From positions 1-24,500 of the IMG/VR virus record IMGVR_UViG_3300008110_000499: a stretch of 24,500 nucleotides of DNA; one strand, given 5' to 3'. Below are positions 6,723 to 13,382 of the stretch, piece by piece. How positions within the stretch are numbered: the stretch's first letter is position 1; every line of letters starts with the position of its first letter. The notes below the pieces were generated by a model. The model was given only the letters and a program-made list of their open reading frames with translations, searched no databases and was not told the DNA's origin. The DNA comes from a virus. The position numbers and the translations under genes are program-made.

Positions 6723-6752
6723 GGCAGTGATCCTCGTCAGTGTGTGGGACTT

Positions 6753-6786
6753 GGGCCGGTAGGGGAGTGGTTGCTCCTACCGGCCC
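6753..6786. other. Perfect 11-bp stem hairpin between the ribbon-helix-helix and primase genes
   Basis: GGGCCGGTAGG (6753-6763) pairs with CCTACCGGCCC (6776-6786) around a 12-base loop. The element fills most of the 71-base gap between the genes ending at 6794 and starting at 6722 on the leftward strand. Leftward it is followed by AAGTCCCAC, with no T run, so it is not a standard leftward terminator. Rightward it is followed by TTCTCTTTC, which could stop antisense transcription. A processing site, attenuator or protein-binding RNA hairpin controlling primase output are alternatives. Confidence 0.6.
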
Positions 6787-6793
6787 TTCTCTT

Positions 6794-7021
6794 TCAGAAA
6801 TTGCGAAGTAGGGTCAGTAGCTGGCGGGTCTTAGTCGGGCTGCGGCTCCATGTAGCATTTTCCGGCAAAGCCATCTGCGCTGCCAGTAGCCGGACATACT
6901 CGCGCAGCGCCGGCTTTAGAAACTCCGAGCAAAAAGCCTGGATGGAGCGACCGTCAAGGTAGGCAGCGGTCTTGAAGAGCATGTGGAGTTCTTCGTCCAC
7001 GACGATGTGTTCGGGCTTCAT
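6794..7021 (-). CDS. Ribbon-helix-helix-like small DNA-binding protein (candidate regulator)
   Basis: A 75-residue protein. The first 45 residues fit the ribbon-helix-helix pattern: a short beta strand (HIVVDEEL), a first helix (LHMLFKTAAYLDG), a polar turn with RSIQAF, and a second helix (CSEFLKPALREYVRLLA). The tail is basic (SRSPTKTRQLLTLLRNF). Such proteins dimerise and bind palindromic or tandem operators, and include phage repressors, antitoxins and partition regulators. The ATG overlaps the stop of the upstream gene (ATGA), so it is expressed from the leftward promoter at 7463-7491. It is the best local candidate to bind one of the two operator families, but nothing in the sequence proves this. 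Assignment is from pattern only. Confidence 0.6.
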   Translation of the reverse strand: MKPEHIVVDEELHMLFKTAAYLDGRSIQAFCSEFLKPALREYVRLLAAQMALPENATWSRSPTKTRQLLTLLRNF

Positions 7022-7413
7022 GTGTTCTCCATCTGCGCCATGAAGCGGCAGAGATCTTCATCCAGCTCAAAATCGCCGGCAAAGCCAACATAGCTGTGCC
7101 ACCCGTTGCCCGTCGTGTCTCTTGTCCTTGCGTCTCTGCACGGGTTGAACTGGATCGCGATGGTCTGGCTCCATGCTTCGCAGTTCGGCGTGTTGGAGTT
7201 CTCCGCTAGATGGTAGAACCGCGTCATCGTCGTCAGGCTGTCTGTGTTCACGAAGCGCACCATCACGCTGAGATGCGGCTCCTTCTCGCGACGGCGGCGG
7301 ATGTAGTCAAAGCCCTGGGCCATCACCGTGAACGACCGCTGTGCGTCCCGGCAGTAGTGGTACTCCTCACGCTCAACATGCACCTCGAACATCATGTCAA
7401 CGATCATCAGCAT
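7018..7413 (-). CDS. Hypothetical protein, first gene of the leftward operon
   Basis: A 131-residue protein. I choose ATG 7413 (MLMIVDMMFEVHVERE) because an AGAGAGG ribosome site lies five bases upstream and the leader from the promoter at 7463-7491 then fits; a longer frame beginning at 7503 would start upstream of the promoter. The sequence mixes beta strands and polar loops, has Cys at several scattered positions without a clear metal motif, and has an acidic C-terminal helix (DFELDEDLCRFMAQMENT). There are no membrane spans or signal peptide. First position in an early-type operon suggests an early host-takeover or regulatory protein, as inference only. I do not recognise the family. Confidence 0.65.
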   Translation of the reverse strand: MLMIVDMMFEVHVEREEYHYCRDAQRSFTVMAQGFDYIRRRREKEPHLSVMVRFVNTDSLTTMTRFYHLAENSNTPNCEAWSQTIAIQFNPCRDARTRDTTGNGWHSYVGFAGDFELDEDLCRFMAQMENT

Positions 7414-7462
7414 CTGGACCTCTCTCGTCAGCCCGTGGTGTGTGGCTGGGCCTGACCTAGAC

Positions 7463-7491
7463 ATAGTAACCAGACGGCTCGCCACTGTCAA
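7463..7491 (-). promoter_or_regulatory. Leftward sigma-70-like promoter for the early/replication operon
   Basis: On the leftward strand, TTGACA (7491-7486) and TACTAT (7468-7463) are separated by 17 bases. An A/T-rich stretch (about 7502-7545, with TATTTATTAAG) lies just upstream and could serve as an UP element. The predicted start is near 7456, about 43 bases before the ATG at 7413. Confidence 0.75.
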
Positions 7492-7672
7492 ACACCGCAA
7501 CATGTATTTATTAAGAGGTAGTTTTAGTGTAATTAAGACATCACGACTGAATGATTGCGCGTCTTAGTCAGCAGGCTTCGGGCTGAGTATGTTGCCGAAA
7601 TCTGTTACCGAAGTCGGCCCCTCAACAGCAGCGCGCATCGTCGCCCGGACACCGCGACTACTTGCACACTTT

Positions 7673-8102
7673 GAGGGGTCCAAATCCGTGTTCTAGACCC
7701 CTCAAAACCTGATTATAGGAAAAGCACCGCTCCTTCGCCCAGTCTCCGCCGAAATCGAGGCCGGAGACTTTGAGGGGTCTGTGAGGGGTATGATCAATAC
7801 CCCTCAAAAGAGGTCGATGATCATAGTGACGCTCCTGACTACACTTTAGAGCAGTTTCAAACACAAGCTAACATACTTTGAGGGGTATGAGGGGTATATG
7901 GTGTAAAGTGGTATGGGGTGTTGAGGAAGGGAAAAAGAGGTACTATTTAAACACCGCGCTTCGCACTCTGGACGGGCCATGAAGGGGGGTCACTACTTTT
8001 GCGCGCAGACCCCTCATACCCCTCAAACACTCCCCGATAGTGGAGGTAGGAGCGGGCGTTTCGGCCATGAAGGATCACAGATGTTCAGTATGCCTACCCC
8101 TC
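7673..8102. repeat. Cluster of ten GAGGGGT heptamers with nested inverted repeats
   Basis: Forward copies of GAGGGGT start at 7673, 7772, 7783, 7880 and 7889; reverse copies (ACCCCTC) start at 7697, 7799, 8009, 8018 and 8096. Most are extended to TTTGAGGGGT followed by A or C. Paired copies form inverted repeats: 7670-7680 with 7696-7706 (11 bp), 7783-7791 with 7797-7805 (9 bp), and 7877-7895 with 8009-8027 (19 bp, perfect). Balanced orientation and nested symmetry indicate protein-binding sites and not random G-richness. Confidence 0.85.
7877..8027. repeat. 19-bp perfect inverted repeat flanking an A/T-rich core
   Basis: TTTGAGGGGTATGAGGGGT at 7877-7895 recurs as its exact reverse complement at 8009-8027. 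Each arm consists of two GAGGGGT heptamers at 9-base spacing. The 113 bases between the arms include a purine-rich run and TACTATTTAAAC (7941-7952). A looping or strand-opening element is plausible. Confidence 0.85.
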
Positions 8103-8130
8103 ATATCTTTGGCAAAATTCTCAGTTTGCT

Positions 8131-8293
8131 TTTACAATGTAAAACCAAAACCAGATTTCCTACCACTAAGTCGTCCCCATCTTTACATTGTAAAACCAAA
8201 ACGGGATTTGTCGCCACTAAGTCGGTGGCTTTACAATGTAAAACCAAAACGGGAAATGTGGCCACTAAGTCGCTCTGACCTTTACATTGTAAA
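8131..8293. repeat. Four palindromic iterons TTTACANTGTAAA at about 50-bp spacing
   Basis: Exact palindromes lie at 8131-8143, 8182-8194, 8230-8242 and 8281-8293, spaced 51, 48 and 51 bases apart. The central base alternates A, T, A, T. The first three are each followed by ACCAAAAC and, after a short variable stretch, by CCACTAAGTCG; the fourth is followed by GTCG and then directly by the rightward promoter. About five turns of DNA per unit place the sites on the same helix face, as in iteron origins or multi-operator repressor regions. Confidence 0.9.
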
Positions 8294-8298
8294 GTCGC

Positions 8299-8326
8299 TT
8301 GACACTATGGCTGGTAGTGCTATGTT
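8299..8326 (+). promoter_or_regulatory. Rightward sigma-70-like promoter for the packaging and structural genes
   Basis: A perfect -35 TTGACA (8299-8304), a 16-base spacer and a -10-like TATGTT (8321-8326). The fourth iteron ends five bases upstream of the -35 box, so a protein bound there would touch RNA polymerase. The predicted start near 8333 leaves a very short leader to the first gene at 8346. Confidence 0.7.
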
Positions 8327-8345
8327 CAGTAGCGGAGCCGCCGCC

Positions 8346-8555
8346 ATGAAGTGCCCGACTTGCCTGAAAGAAACCATCGTCAAAGAGACGCGGCAGCCGC
8401 AAAAGGTCCGGCATCGGTTTATTGCCGAATTTTCGGTACAGTGGCCCGACCTGCTGATCCGCCGACGTAAGTGCGAGGAACACGGTACATTCGTAACCGT
8501 GGAGCTTCCTCTCATTGACCTTCAGAAAATCGCGGGTGATGCATGGAGAGCCTGA
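8346..8555 (+). CDS. Small zinc-ribbon protein resembling the NrdR DNA-binding module
   Basis: A 69-residue protein. It starts MKCPTCLKETIVKETR and later has LLIRRRKCEEHGTFVTVEL. Cys3-x2-Cys6 and Cys43-x2-His46 make a zinc-ribbon pair, and the RRRKC..HGTFVTVE stretch closely parallels the RRRxCxxCxxRFTTxE signature of NrdR, the repressor of ribonucleotide reductase genes. The ATP-cone domain that follows in NrdR is absent, and the last ligand is His where NrdR has Cys. I choose ATG 8346 because CGGAG lies eight bases before it; ATG 8307 and 8322 fall inside the promoter. It overlaps the next gene by 13 bases. As first gene behind an operator-controlled promoter it could be a regulator, but this is inference. 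Confidence 0.65.
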   Translation: MKCPTCLKETIVKETRQPQKVRHRFIAEFSVQWPDLLIRRRKCEEHGTFVTVELPLIDLQKIAGDAWRA

Positions 8556-8947
8556 CAAAAAAGCAAGCGCAGGTCGTCAAGTGGCTGGTCGAAAACGATC
8601 ACGACGATGAACCGACCATCGCAGTCAGGGAAGGGCTGGTCTCTCACGCGGGCTTCTTCAAGTGGGGCGGAAGCAAGGCCGTGGCCGAATGGTGTAAGGA
8701 GTACCGCCGGTCGCTGCCGCCCCCGCCTCTGACAGATGATGAGATCTCTCGCCGTCTGCGCCTGCTTGCGCCAAAGGCGCTGTCCATGCTCGAAAAAACG
8801 ATCGAGAATGGCTATGGCGACAAGACAGCGGTGGGCCTCTCGCAGTGGATCATCAAAGAGACAGTCAAGCCCGTGCAGGTCGAACAGCCCGTGTCGCATG
8901 ATGAGGCTGAGCGCGAACTCGCCAAAGTGCTGCGGCTGGTGAAGTAG
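8543..8947 (+). CDS. Terminase small subunit, probable
   Basis: A 134-residue mainly helical protein immediately upstream of the terminase large subunit gene. The first part (LTKKQAQVVKWLVENDHDD and the following FFKWGGSKAVAEWCKEYRR) looks like a helix-turn-helix DNA-recognition region. The middle (DDEISRRLRLLAPKALSMLE) fits the oligomerisation helices of small terminases, and the tail is charged (HDEAERELAKVLRLVK). Small subunits select the packaging site on phage DNA and load it onto the motor. The call depends largely on position and size, since these proteins diverge strongly. The ribosome site is weak, but the gene overlaps the previous one by 13 bases and the next GTG overlaps its TAG, which suggests coupling. 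Confidence 0.7.
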   Translation: MESLTKKQAQVVKWLVENDHDDEPTIAVREGLVSHAGFFKWGGSKAVAEWCKEYRRSLPPPPLTDDEISRRLRLLAPKALSMLEKTIENGYGDKTAVGLSQWIIKETVKPVQVEQPVSHDEAERELAKVLRLVK

Positions 8948-10518
8948 TGCCTTTCATCCCAGGGCGTGTCCCCGTCGCCATGCGCGCCAAGCTCGCAGCC
9001 CTACTCTCGGAGCCGGGCCTTTTCGCGCAGCTTCATAAGGTGCAAGACAAAGACACGAAAAGACTGGTGCCCTTCGACCCTCTGCCGATGCAGGTCAAGA
9101 TCTTTGACGCTGTAAAAGCTGGGCACAAACGCATCATCATCCTCAAAGCCCGTCAGGTCGCAGCGACGACCGGGGCGAAGATGGTGCTTCACTGGCTCGC
9201 CTACACGACGCCGTATGCGGCGATGCACGCGATCGTCAGCATGAGGGACGACAGCGCGACCTCGCTGATGGACGATAATCGGCGCTGGCTCGAACATCTG
9301 CCCAAGCTCTTGCAGCGTCCGCTGATCCGGCGAAGCAGCGGGCAGATCGCTTACGGGGACACAGAGGCGTCCTTGCAGGCGTTCACCTCTCGCTCAACGA
9401 CCGGGCTCCGCTCCTTCACCCCTGCGGCTGCGCTGATCTCCGAAGCCGCCTATGCGCCAGACCTCGAAGAAGTCTTGGCGCAGATCGATGCAGCCGTGGG
9501 CGACGGTCTTTTGATCGTAGAGAGCACGGCCGCGAACCCAAACGACTTCTTCTCGTCTCTTATTCGCGGAGCACCTGAGAACGGCTGGCACCTACTCACG
9601 ATGTTTTGGCATGAGCACCCTCTCTACTCTGACCCCGACAGCGACTTCGACGCCGCAGAGTTCGAGGCATCTCTTTCAGACAGTGAAAAGTCTCTGCGAA
9701 CAGCCTACTCCCTCACGCTGAACCAGTTGCATTGGCGCCGCCGCACGATGAAAAGACTGGGCAGCGAGCACAAATTTCGCAGGGAATATCCAGCGAATAT
9801 AGATGACTGCTTCATCGACCGTGAGGGCGGGTATTTCGAGGAAGAAATCCTGAGCCAAGTAACCGTGCTCGAACATCAACTGCACGGCGAACATCACGGG
9901 CGGGAGATCGAGAAGCCTCACCCTCACGATCGCTATGTGATCGGCGTGGACATCGGAGGCGGCGCGGGTGGGGACTACAGCGCCTTGGCCGTCGTCAGCG
10001 TGGCCACCATGCAGCCCGTCTACACTGAGCGCAGCAATAAGGTCACGCCGCAGGCATGGGCGCACCGCGTCATCCAAGTGGCCTCTCGCTATAATAATGC
10101 CCTAGTTTTGGCTGAGAGTAACAATCATGGCCACGCTTTTCTGCTCGAAATGCAGAACTGCGGATACACTCAACAGTGGCGCGACCCGGCGACGGGCAAG
10201 CCGTGGGTCACAACTTTACAGTCAAAACTCGACGCCTATGCCACGCTGCGGGAGGCCCTGCCCCTCGTCAAGATGATGGACCGGCCGACTTGGCTCGAAC
10301 TGCGAAGCCTGACCATCCCTCCGGGCAAGATCGCCCCGGAGGCGCCGAAGGGCGGGTATGACGACGCCGCGATGGCCGTCGCCCTCGCCTACCGCTGCAT
10401 CCGCGACATTCCGGCTTCCTGGCGAACGCAGTCTTTACAGTCAAATAGAACGCGCATTGACGACCTTCTCGCCTCTGCCCGTGCCCGACGCATCCGTTCC
10501 GCCACGCTCCCCTTTTGA
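8947..10518 (+). CDS. terL: Terminase large subunit (packaging ATPase and nuclease)
   Basis: A 523-residue motor protein starting at GTG, which overlaps the TAG of the small subunit gene. The ATPase half has a Walker-A-like region KARQVAATTGAK (67-78), a Walker-B-like AALISEAA (161-168), the coupling-type VESTAANP (191-198), and REYPANIDDCFI (279-290), the usual end of that domain. The RNase-H-fold nuclease follows: VIGVDIGGGAGGDYSALAVV (331-350, first Asp), LVLAESNNHG (387-396, Glu) and KGGYDDAAMAVALA (468-481, final Asp pair). Length is normal for TerL. The Walker A segment is unusual because the typical RQxGK[ST] is stretched. Two TTTACAGTCAAA stretches (10215 and 10434) near the 3' end are half matches to the phage palindrome. 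Confidence 0.95.
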   Translation: MPFIPGRVPVAMRAKLAALLSEPGLFAQLHKVQDKDTKRLVPFDPLPMQVKIFDAVKAGHKRIIILKARQVAATTGAKMVLHWLAYTTPYAAMHAIVSMRDDSATSLMDDNRRWLEHLPKLLQRPLIRRSSGQIAYGDTEASLQAFTSRSTTGLRSFTPAAALISEAAYAPDLEEVLAQIDAAVGDGLLIVESTAANPNDFFSSLIRGAPENGWHLLTMFWHEHPLYSDPDSDFDAAEFEASLSDSEKSLRTAYSLTLNQLHWRRRTMKRLGSEHKFRREYPANIDDCFIDREGGYFEEEILSQVTVLEHQLHGEHHGREIEKPHPHDRYVIGVDIGGGAGGDYSALAVVSVATMQPVYTERSNKVTPQAWAHRVIQVASRYNNALVLAESNNHGHAFLLEMQNCGYTQQWRDPATGKPWVTTLQSKLDAYATLREALPLVKMMDRPTWLELRSLTIPPGKIAPEAPKGGYDDAAMAVALAYRCIRDIPASWRTQSLQSNRTRIDDLLASARARRIRSATLPF

Positions 10519-10528
10519 GTGTAAACCC

Positions 10529-11704
10529 ATGCCGGACTTCGACCTGTTCCACGGCGACTTACTCACTGTTCTTCCTACCTGGGAAGATAACTGTGTTGAT
10601 GCAGTCGTCTGCGACCCTCCTTACGGCCTCTCCTTCATGGGCAAAAACTGGGACCATAATGTTCCCGGTCCTGCCTATTGGCGCGAGATCTTCCGCGTCT
10701 TGAAGCCCGGTGGGCATCTTCTTGCCTTCGGCGGTAGCCGGACTTTTCATCGCATGTTTTGCGCTATTGAGGACGCAGGCTTCGAGGTGCGCGACACGCT
10801 GATGTGGGTCTATGGCAGCGGCTTCCCAAAGAGCCTGGATGTCTCGAAGGCGCTGGATAAGGCTGCGGGCGCGGAGCGTGAAGTCATCGGGACCAAGCTC
10901 GGGCAGCCGGGTTACTCTATGTCACCGACGGTGGCCCAACGTTCAGCACAGTGGGGCCTCAGCAACCCTGAAGCTGAATGCGCTGTCACGGCCCCTGCCA
11001 CCGACTTAGCTAAACAGTGGCACGGCTGGGGAACGGCCCTCAAACCCTCGCATGAACCCATCTGCATGGCGCGCAAGCCGCTGGAAGGGACTAGCGCGCA
11101 AAACACGGCGAAGTGGGGCGTGGGCGGTCTGAACATCGACGGGTGCCGGGTGGCTTCCGTGGACGGGCATAAAACAGCAAAGATGAAACCAACGCTAGTG
11201 CGAAACACCCCGGCAGCGTTCGGGCCCAATAAGCTCATGGCCGGCAAAGGATCGCCGCTTGGCCGCTGGCCCGCCAACCTCATCCATGACGGCTCGGATA
11301 AAGTCGTGGGCCTGTTTCCGACGCAGGGCGTGGGCTCCGCAGCCCGCTTCTTTTACTGTGCAAAGGCCAGCCCCCAAGACCGTAACGAGGGCTGCAACGG
11401 GCTGCCGCTTGGCGAAGGGCCTGAAACCGGACGAAGCAAGCCGGCGCCCACAGCGAAAACCGCAAGGGGAGCACCGCGCGAAAATCATCATCCCACGGTC
11501 AAGCCGACAGACCTCATGCGCTACCTCTGCCGGATGGTTACACCGCCGGGCGGCACGGTCCTTGACCCGTTCATGGGCAGCGGGAGCACGGGCAAGGGCG
11601 CGCTCTTAGAAGGCTTCAACTTCCTCGGCATAGAGCGCGAAAAGCAGTATATTGAGATCGCCACGGCCCGGCTGAACGCAGTCCTTCTCGAAGAGGTCAA
11701 GTGA
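10529..11704 (+). CDS. Beta-class DNA methyltransferase (N6-adenine or N4-cytosine)
   Basis: A 391-residue enzyme. I take ATG 10529 because HGDLLTVLPTWEDNCVDAVV and the catalytic DPPY (29-32) follow at the usual distance; the frame continues upstream but would overlap terL by some 160 bases. Motif order is DPPY first and the AdoMet-binding DPFMGSGS (346-353) last, preceded by HHPTVKPTDLMRYL, which defines the beta class to which CcrM belongs. The centre has VYGSGFPKS (95-102) and LNIDGCRVAS, a region I recognise from phage and plasmid methylases. It lies between terL and portal, inside the packaging module, and its stop overlaps the portal start. Target sequence cannot be read from the sequence. 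Protecting phage DNA from host restriction is the likely role. Confidence 0.9.
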   Translation: MPDFDLFHGDLLTVLPTWEDNCVDAVVCDPPYGLSFMGKNWDHNVPGPAYWREIFRVLKPGGHLLAFGGSRTFHRMFCAIEDAGFEVRDTLMWVYGSGFPKSLDVSKALDKAAGAEREVIGTKLGQPGYSMSPTVAQRSAQWGLSNPEAECAVTAPATDLAKQWHGWGTALKPSHEPICMARKPLEGTSAQNTAKWGVGGLNIDGCRVASVDGHKTAKMKPTLVRNTPAAFGPNKLMAGKGSPLGRWPANLIHDGSDKVVGLFPTQGVGSAARFFYCAKASPQDRNEGCNGLPLGEGPETGRSKPAPTAKTARGAPRENHHPTVKPTDLMRYLCRMVTPPGGTVLDPFMGSGSTGKGALLEGFNFLGIEREKQYIEIATARLNAVLLEEVK

Positions 11705-13380
11705 TGCTTACACCCGCTCATGTTGCCGAAATCGTGGCACAGCACGATCTTTACTGGCAAAACCGGCGTGAGGAACTGCGGGAGTACCGCCGCCTCTACA
11801 TGACTGACTTCTGGGAGAGCCAAGAGGTCACGGTTGAGGGCGTGCTGCGGACTGAGGTGCCGAAGGCATACGCCGTCGTTGAGAGCTACCTCGGCAGTCT
11901 TTACAGTAAAAACCCGGCCGTGTTCGTGCAGCCCGACTTGCGCGCACGGGGAAACGCGGAGGTCGCAGAGGCGACGGCCAACCTCTACCTGCTGAACGTG
12001 CGAGAGCAGTTGGAGGATGCCACCCGGCTTGCCCTCATCTACCCGTCCAGCTTCATCAAGCTGTCCCCCGTCGTCAGCGTGGACCCCTTGAAGCGCGTGG
12101 CGGCTGCGGCCCTGCCCCCGTGGGAAGTCATAGTCGATGCCACGGCGTCGTCTTGGGATCAACAGCGGTATGTCGGCCATGTGTACCTGATGCCCCTGCC
12201 CGAAGCGGTGGAACGGTATGGCAAGCCTGAGACTGACTACACGCCCCGCGTCTACTCCAAGTGGATCGACAGCGCGTCCACCCTCGGCAGCAAGACGACC
12301 GTGGGCCTGAGCCCGAACGACACCAGCGTTCCTGGGATGGAAAAGTTCGTCCGCATCGTGGAGGTCTATGACCTTCTTGCCGACAAGCTCCTTGTCTACT
12401 CTGAGGACTACAAGGGCAAAGACTTCCTGTTCACCGGGGTCAAGGTGCAGGTCGGCGCCCTCTCTGCCACGCCGACAGAGGACGAAGAGCCCGAACTCGA
12501 ACATGAGACGACGGGCATCCCCTACAAAAGCGCGTCCGGCAGGCCCATCGTCCCCATCATCCCGCTGTATTTCAGCCGCGACCCGGACACCCCTCTGCGC
12601 GGGTACAGCCTCATTGGGCGCAGCCGTGACCAGTTCCGCGAACTCAACTTGATGCGGAGCTATCAGGCGCAGGGCGTCCGCCGCATGGCCCGTCAGTGGA
12701 TGGTCCGCGCAGGCTTCCTCTCGGAAGATGCAGCGGCCAAAATCACACAGGGACTTGATGGCGAAATGATTGAGGTTGATGTGGCCCCCGGCACTCCGCT
12801 GGATGGCAACATGGTCCCCGTCCCGCAGGCGCCCATCCCTGGCGACATCGCGGCCTATGCCCTCACCGTGGATAATGACATCAAGGACGCGGGCCTTCTC
12901 GCTCCTTTCACCCGTGGCGAGGTCACAAAGAGCACGGCGACTGAGCAGCAGCTTCTTGCCGCCTACACTTCCTCTGAAATCGGCCGCATGGCCCGCATCA
13001 GGGACGCGGTAGTGACGGGCATCGCCAGCACCTACAACATCATGCTGAGCGTCATTCTTGGCGACGAAGCGGAGCCTCTGTCTCTGCCGAACCCGGTCGG
13101 CCCCACCGTGCTGTCCGCAGACGACCTGACCGGGGACTTCTCGTATTGGGCCGTGGACGCGGGCACCACGCCCATGAGCGATATGGCGAAGCAACAGTCG
13201 CTCGAACGGCTTGTGCCCACCCTGCTGTCTCTTGGCGCTCCGCGTGAGGCCGTCCTTGCCGAACTCGTCAGGGCCTACCAACTCCCCGAAGCGTTCGCCA
13301 AGGCCGTCGAACAGGCGCAGCCTGTTGAGCCCGTTTCCCCCGAAGGGGCGCCTGCCCCACTACCCGTCGAAGGACAGTGA
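11704..13380 (+). CDS. Portal protein
   Basis: A 558-residue protein from ATG 11704 (TGATG overlap with the methyltransferase stop, GAGG eight bases upstream; GTG 11701 is an alternative start). It begins with a helical region (WQNRREELREYRRLYMTDFW), then has EVPKAYAVVESYLGSLYSKN, an arrangement common in portals, followed by PPWEVIVDATASSWDQQRYV, typical of the wing region. The long helical part LIGRSRDQFRELNLMRSYQA would fit the stem. The C-terminus is Pro/Ala/Gln-rich. Portals form the dodecameric DNA channel at one capsid vertex and dock terminase during packaging. Position downstream of terL and upstream of scaffold and capsid strongly supports the call. TTTACAGTAAA (11900-11910) inside it is a shortened match to the phage palindrome. 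Confidence 0.88.
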   Translation: MLTPAHVAEIVAQHDLYWQNRREELREYRRLYMTDFWESQEVTVEGVLRTEVPKAYAVVESYLGSLYSKNPAVFVQPDLRARGNAEVAEATANLYLLNVREQLEDATRLALIYPSSFIKLSPVVSVDPLKRVAAAALPPWEVIVDATASSWDQQRYVGHVYLMPLPEAVERYGKPETDYTPRVYSKWIDSASTLGSKTTVGLSPNDTSVPGMEKFVRIVEVYDLLADKLLVYSEDYKGKDFLFTGVKVQVGALSATPTEDEEPELEHETTGIPYKSASGRPIVPIIPLYFSRDPDTPLRGYSLIGRSRDQFRELNLMRSYQAQGVRRMARQWMVRAGFLSEDAAAKITQGLDGEMIEVDVAPGTPLDGNMVPVPQAPIPGDIAAYALTVDNDIKDAGLLAPFTRGEVTKSTATEQQLLAAYTSSEIGRMARIRDAVVTGIASTYNIMLSVILGDEAEPLSLPNPVGPTVLSADDLTGDFSYWAVDAGTTPMSDMAKQQSLERLVPTLLSLGAPREAVLAELVRAYQLPEAFAKAVEQAQPVEPVSPEGAPAPLPVEGQ

Positions 13381-13382
13381 TC

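Larger units (their letters stand above)
7492..8298. other. Gene-free divergent control region, candidate origin or regulatory switch
   Basis: About 800 bases without a convincing gene, more A/T-rich than its surroundings, between outward-facing promoters. From left to right it holds an A/T-rich stretch (7502-7545), a short direct repeat GTTRCCGAARTC (7591-7602 and 7604-7615), ten GAGGGGT heptamers in both orientations (7673-8102), an A/T-rich core with TACTATTTAAAC (7941-7952) between the arms of a 19-bp inverted repeat, and four palindromic iterons (8131-8293). Iterons plus an A/T-rich core near a primase-helicase operon suggest a replication origin. Adjacency to terminase suggests that a packaging signal could also lie here. 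Transcription control is the third reading. Confidence 0.7.

Noticed and set aside
5958-6962. A 334-codon rightward open frame opposite the primase-helicase
   Set aside because: The opposite strand has clear primase motifs in this interval; this frame has no ribosome site, promoter or recognisable domain.
7921-7949. Rightward promoter TTGAGG, 17 bases, TATTTA
   Set aside because: Both boxes are weak matches and no credible gene follows before the better promoter at 8299.
7979-8278. A 99-codon rightward frame through the iterons, with repeated LQCKTKTG-type peptides
   Set aside because: The peptide repeats come from the DNA iterons, there is no ribosome site, and the same repeats give similar peptides in another frame; the DNA is better explained as binding sites.
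8131-8293. CRISPR array
   Set aside because: Units have about 50-base spacing, but the conserved parts extend into the would-be spacers, there are only four copies, and no cas genes are present.
8131-8293. NrdR boxes bound by the adjacent zinc-ribbon protein
   Set aside because: The palindrome does not match the longer A/T-rich NrdR box, so this identity is not claimed even though the protein resembles the NrdR zinc ribbon.
11521-13281. A 586-codon leftward open frame opposite the methyltransferase end and portal
   Set aside because: It is antisense to well-supported genes; its Arg/His/Gly-rich composition is the mirror of codon use in a G+C-rich genome and it has no known motif.
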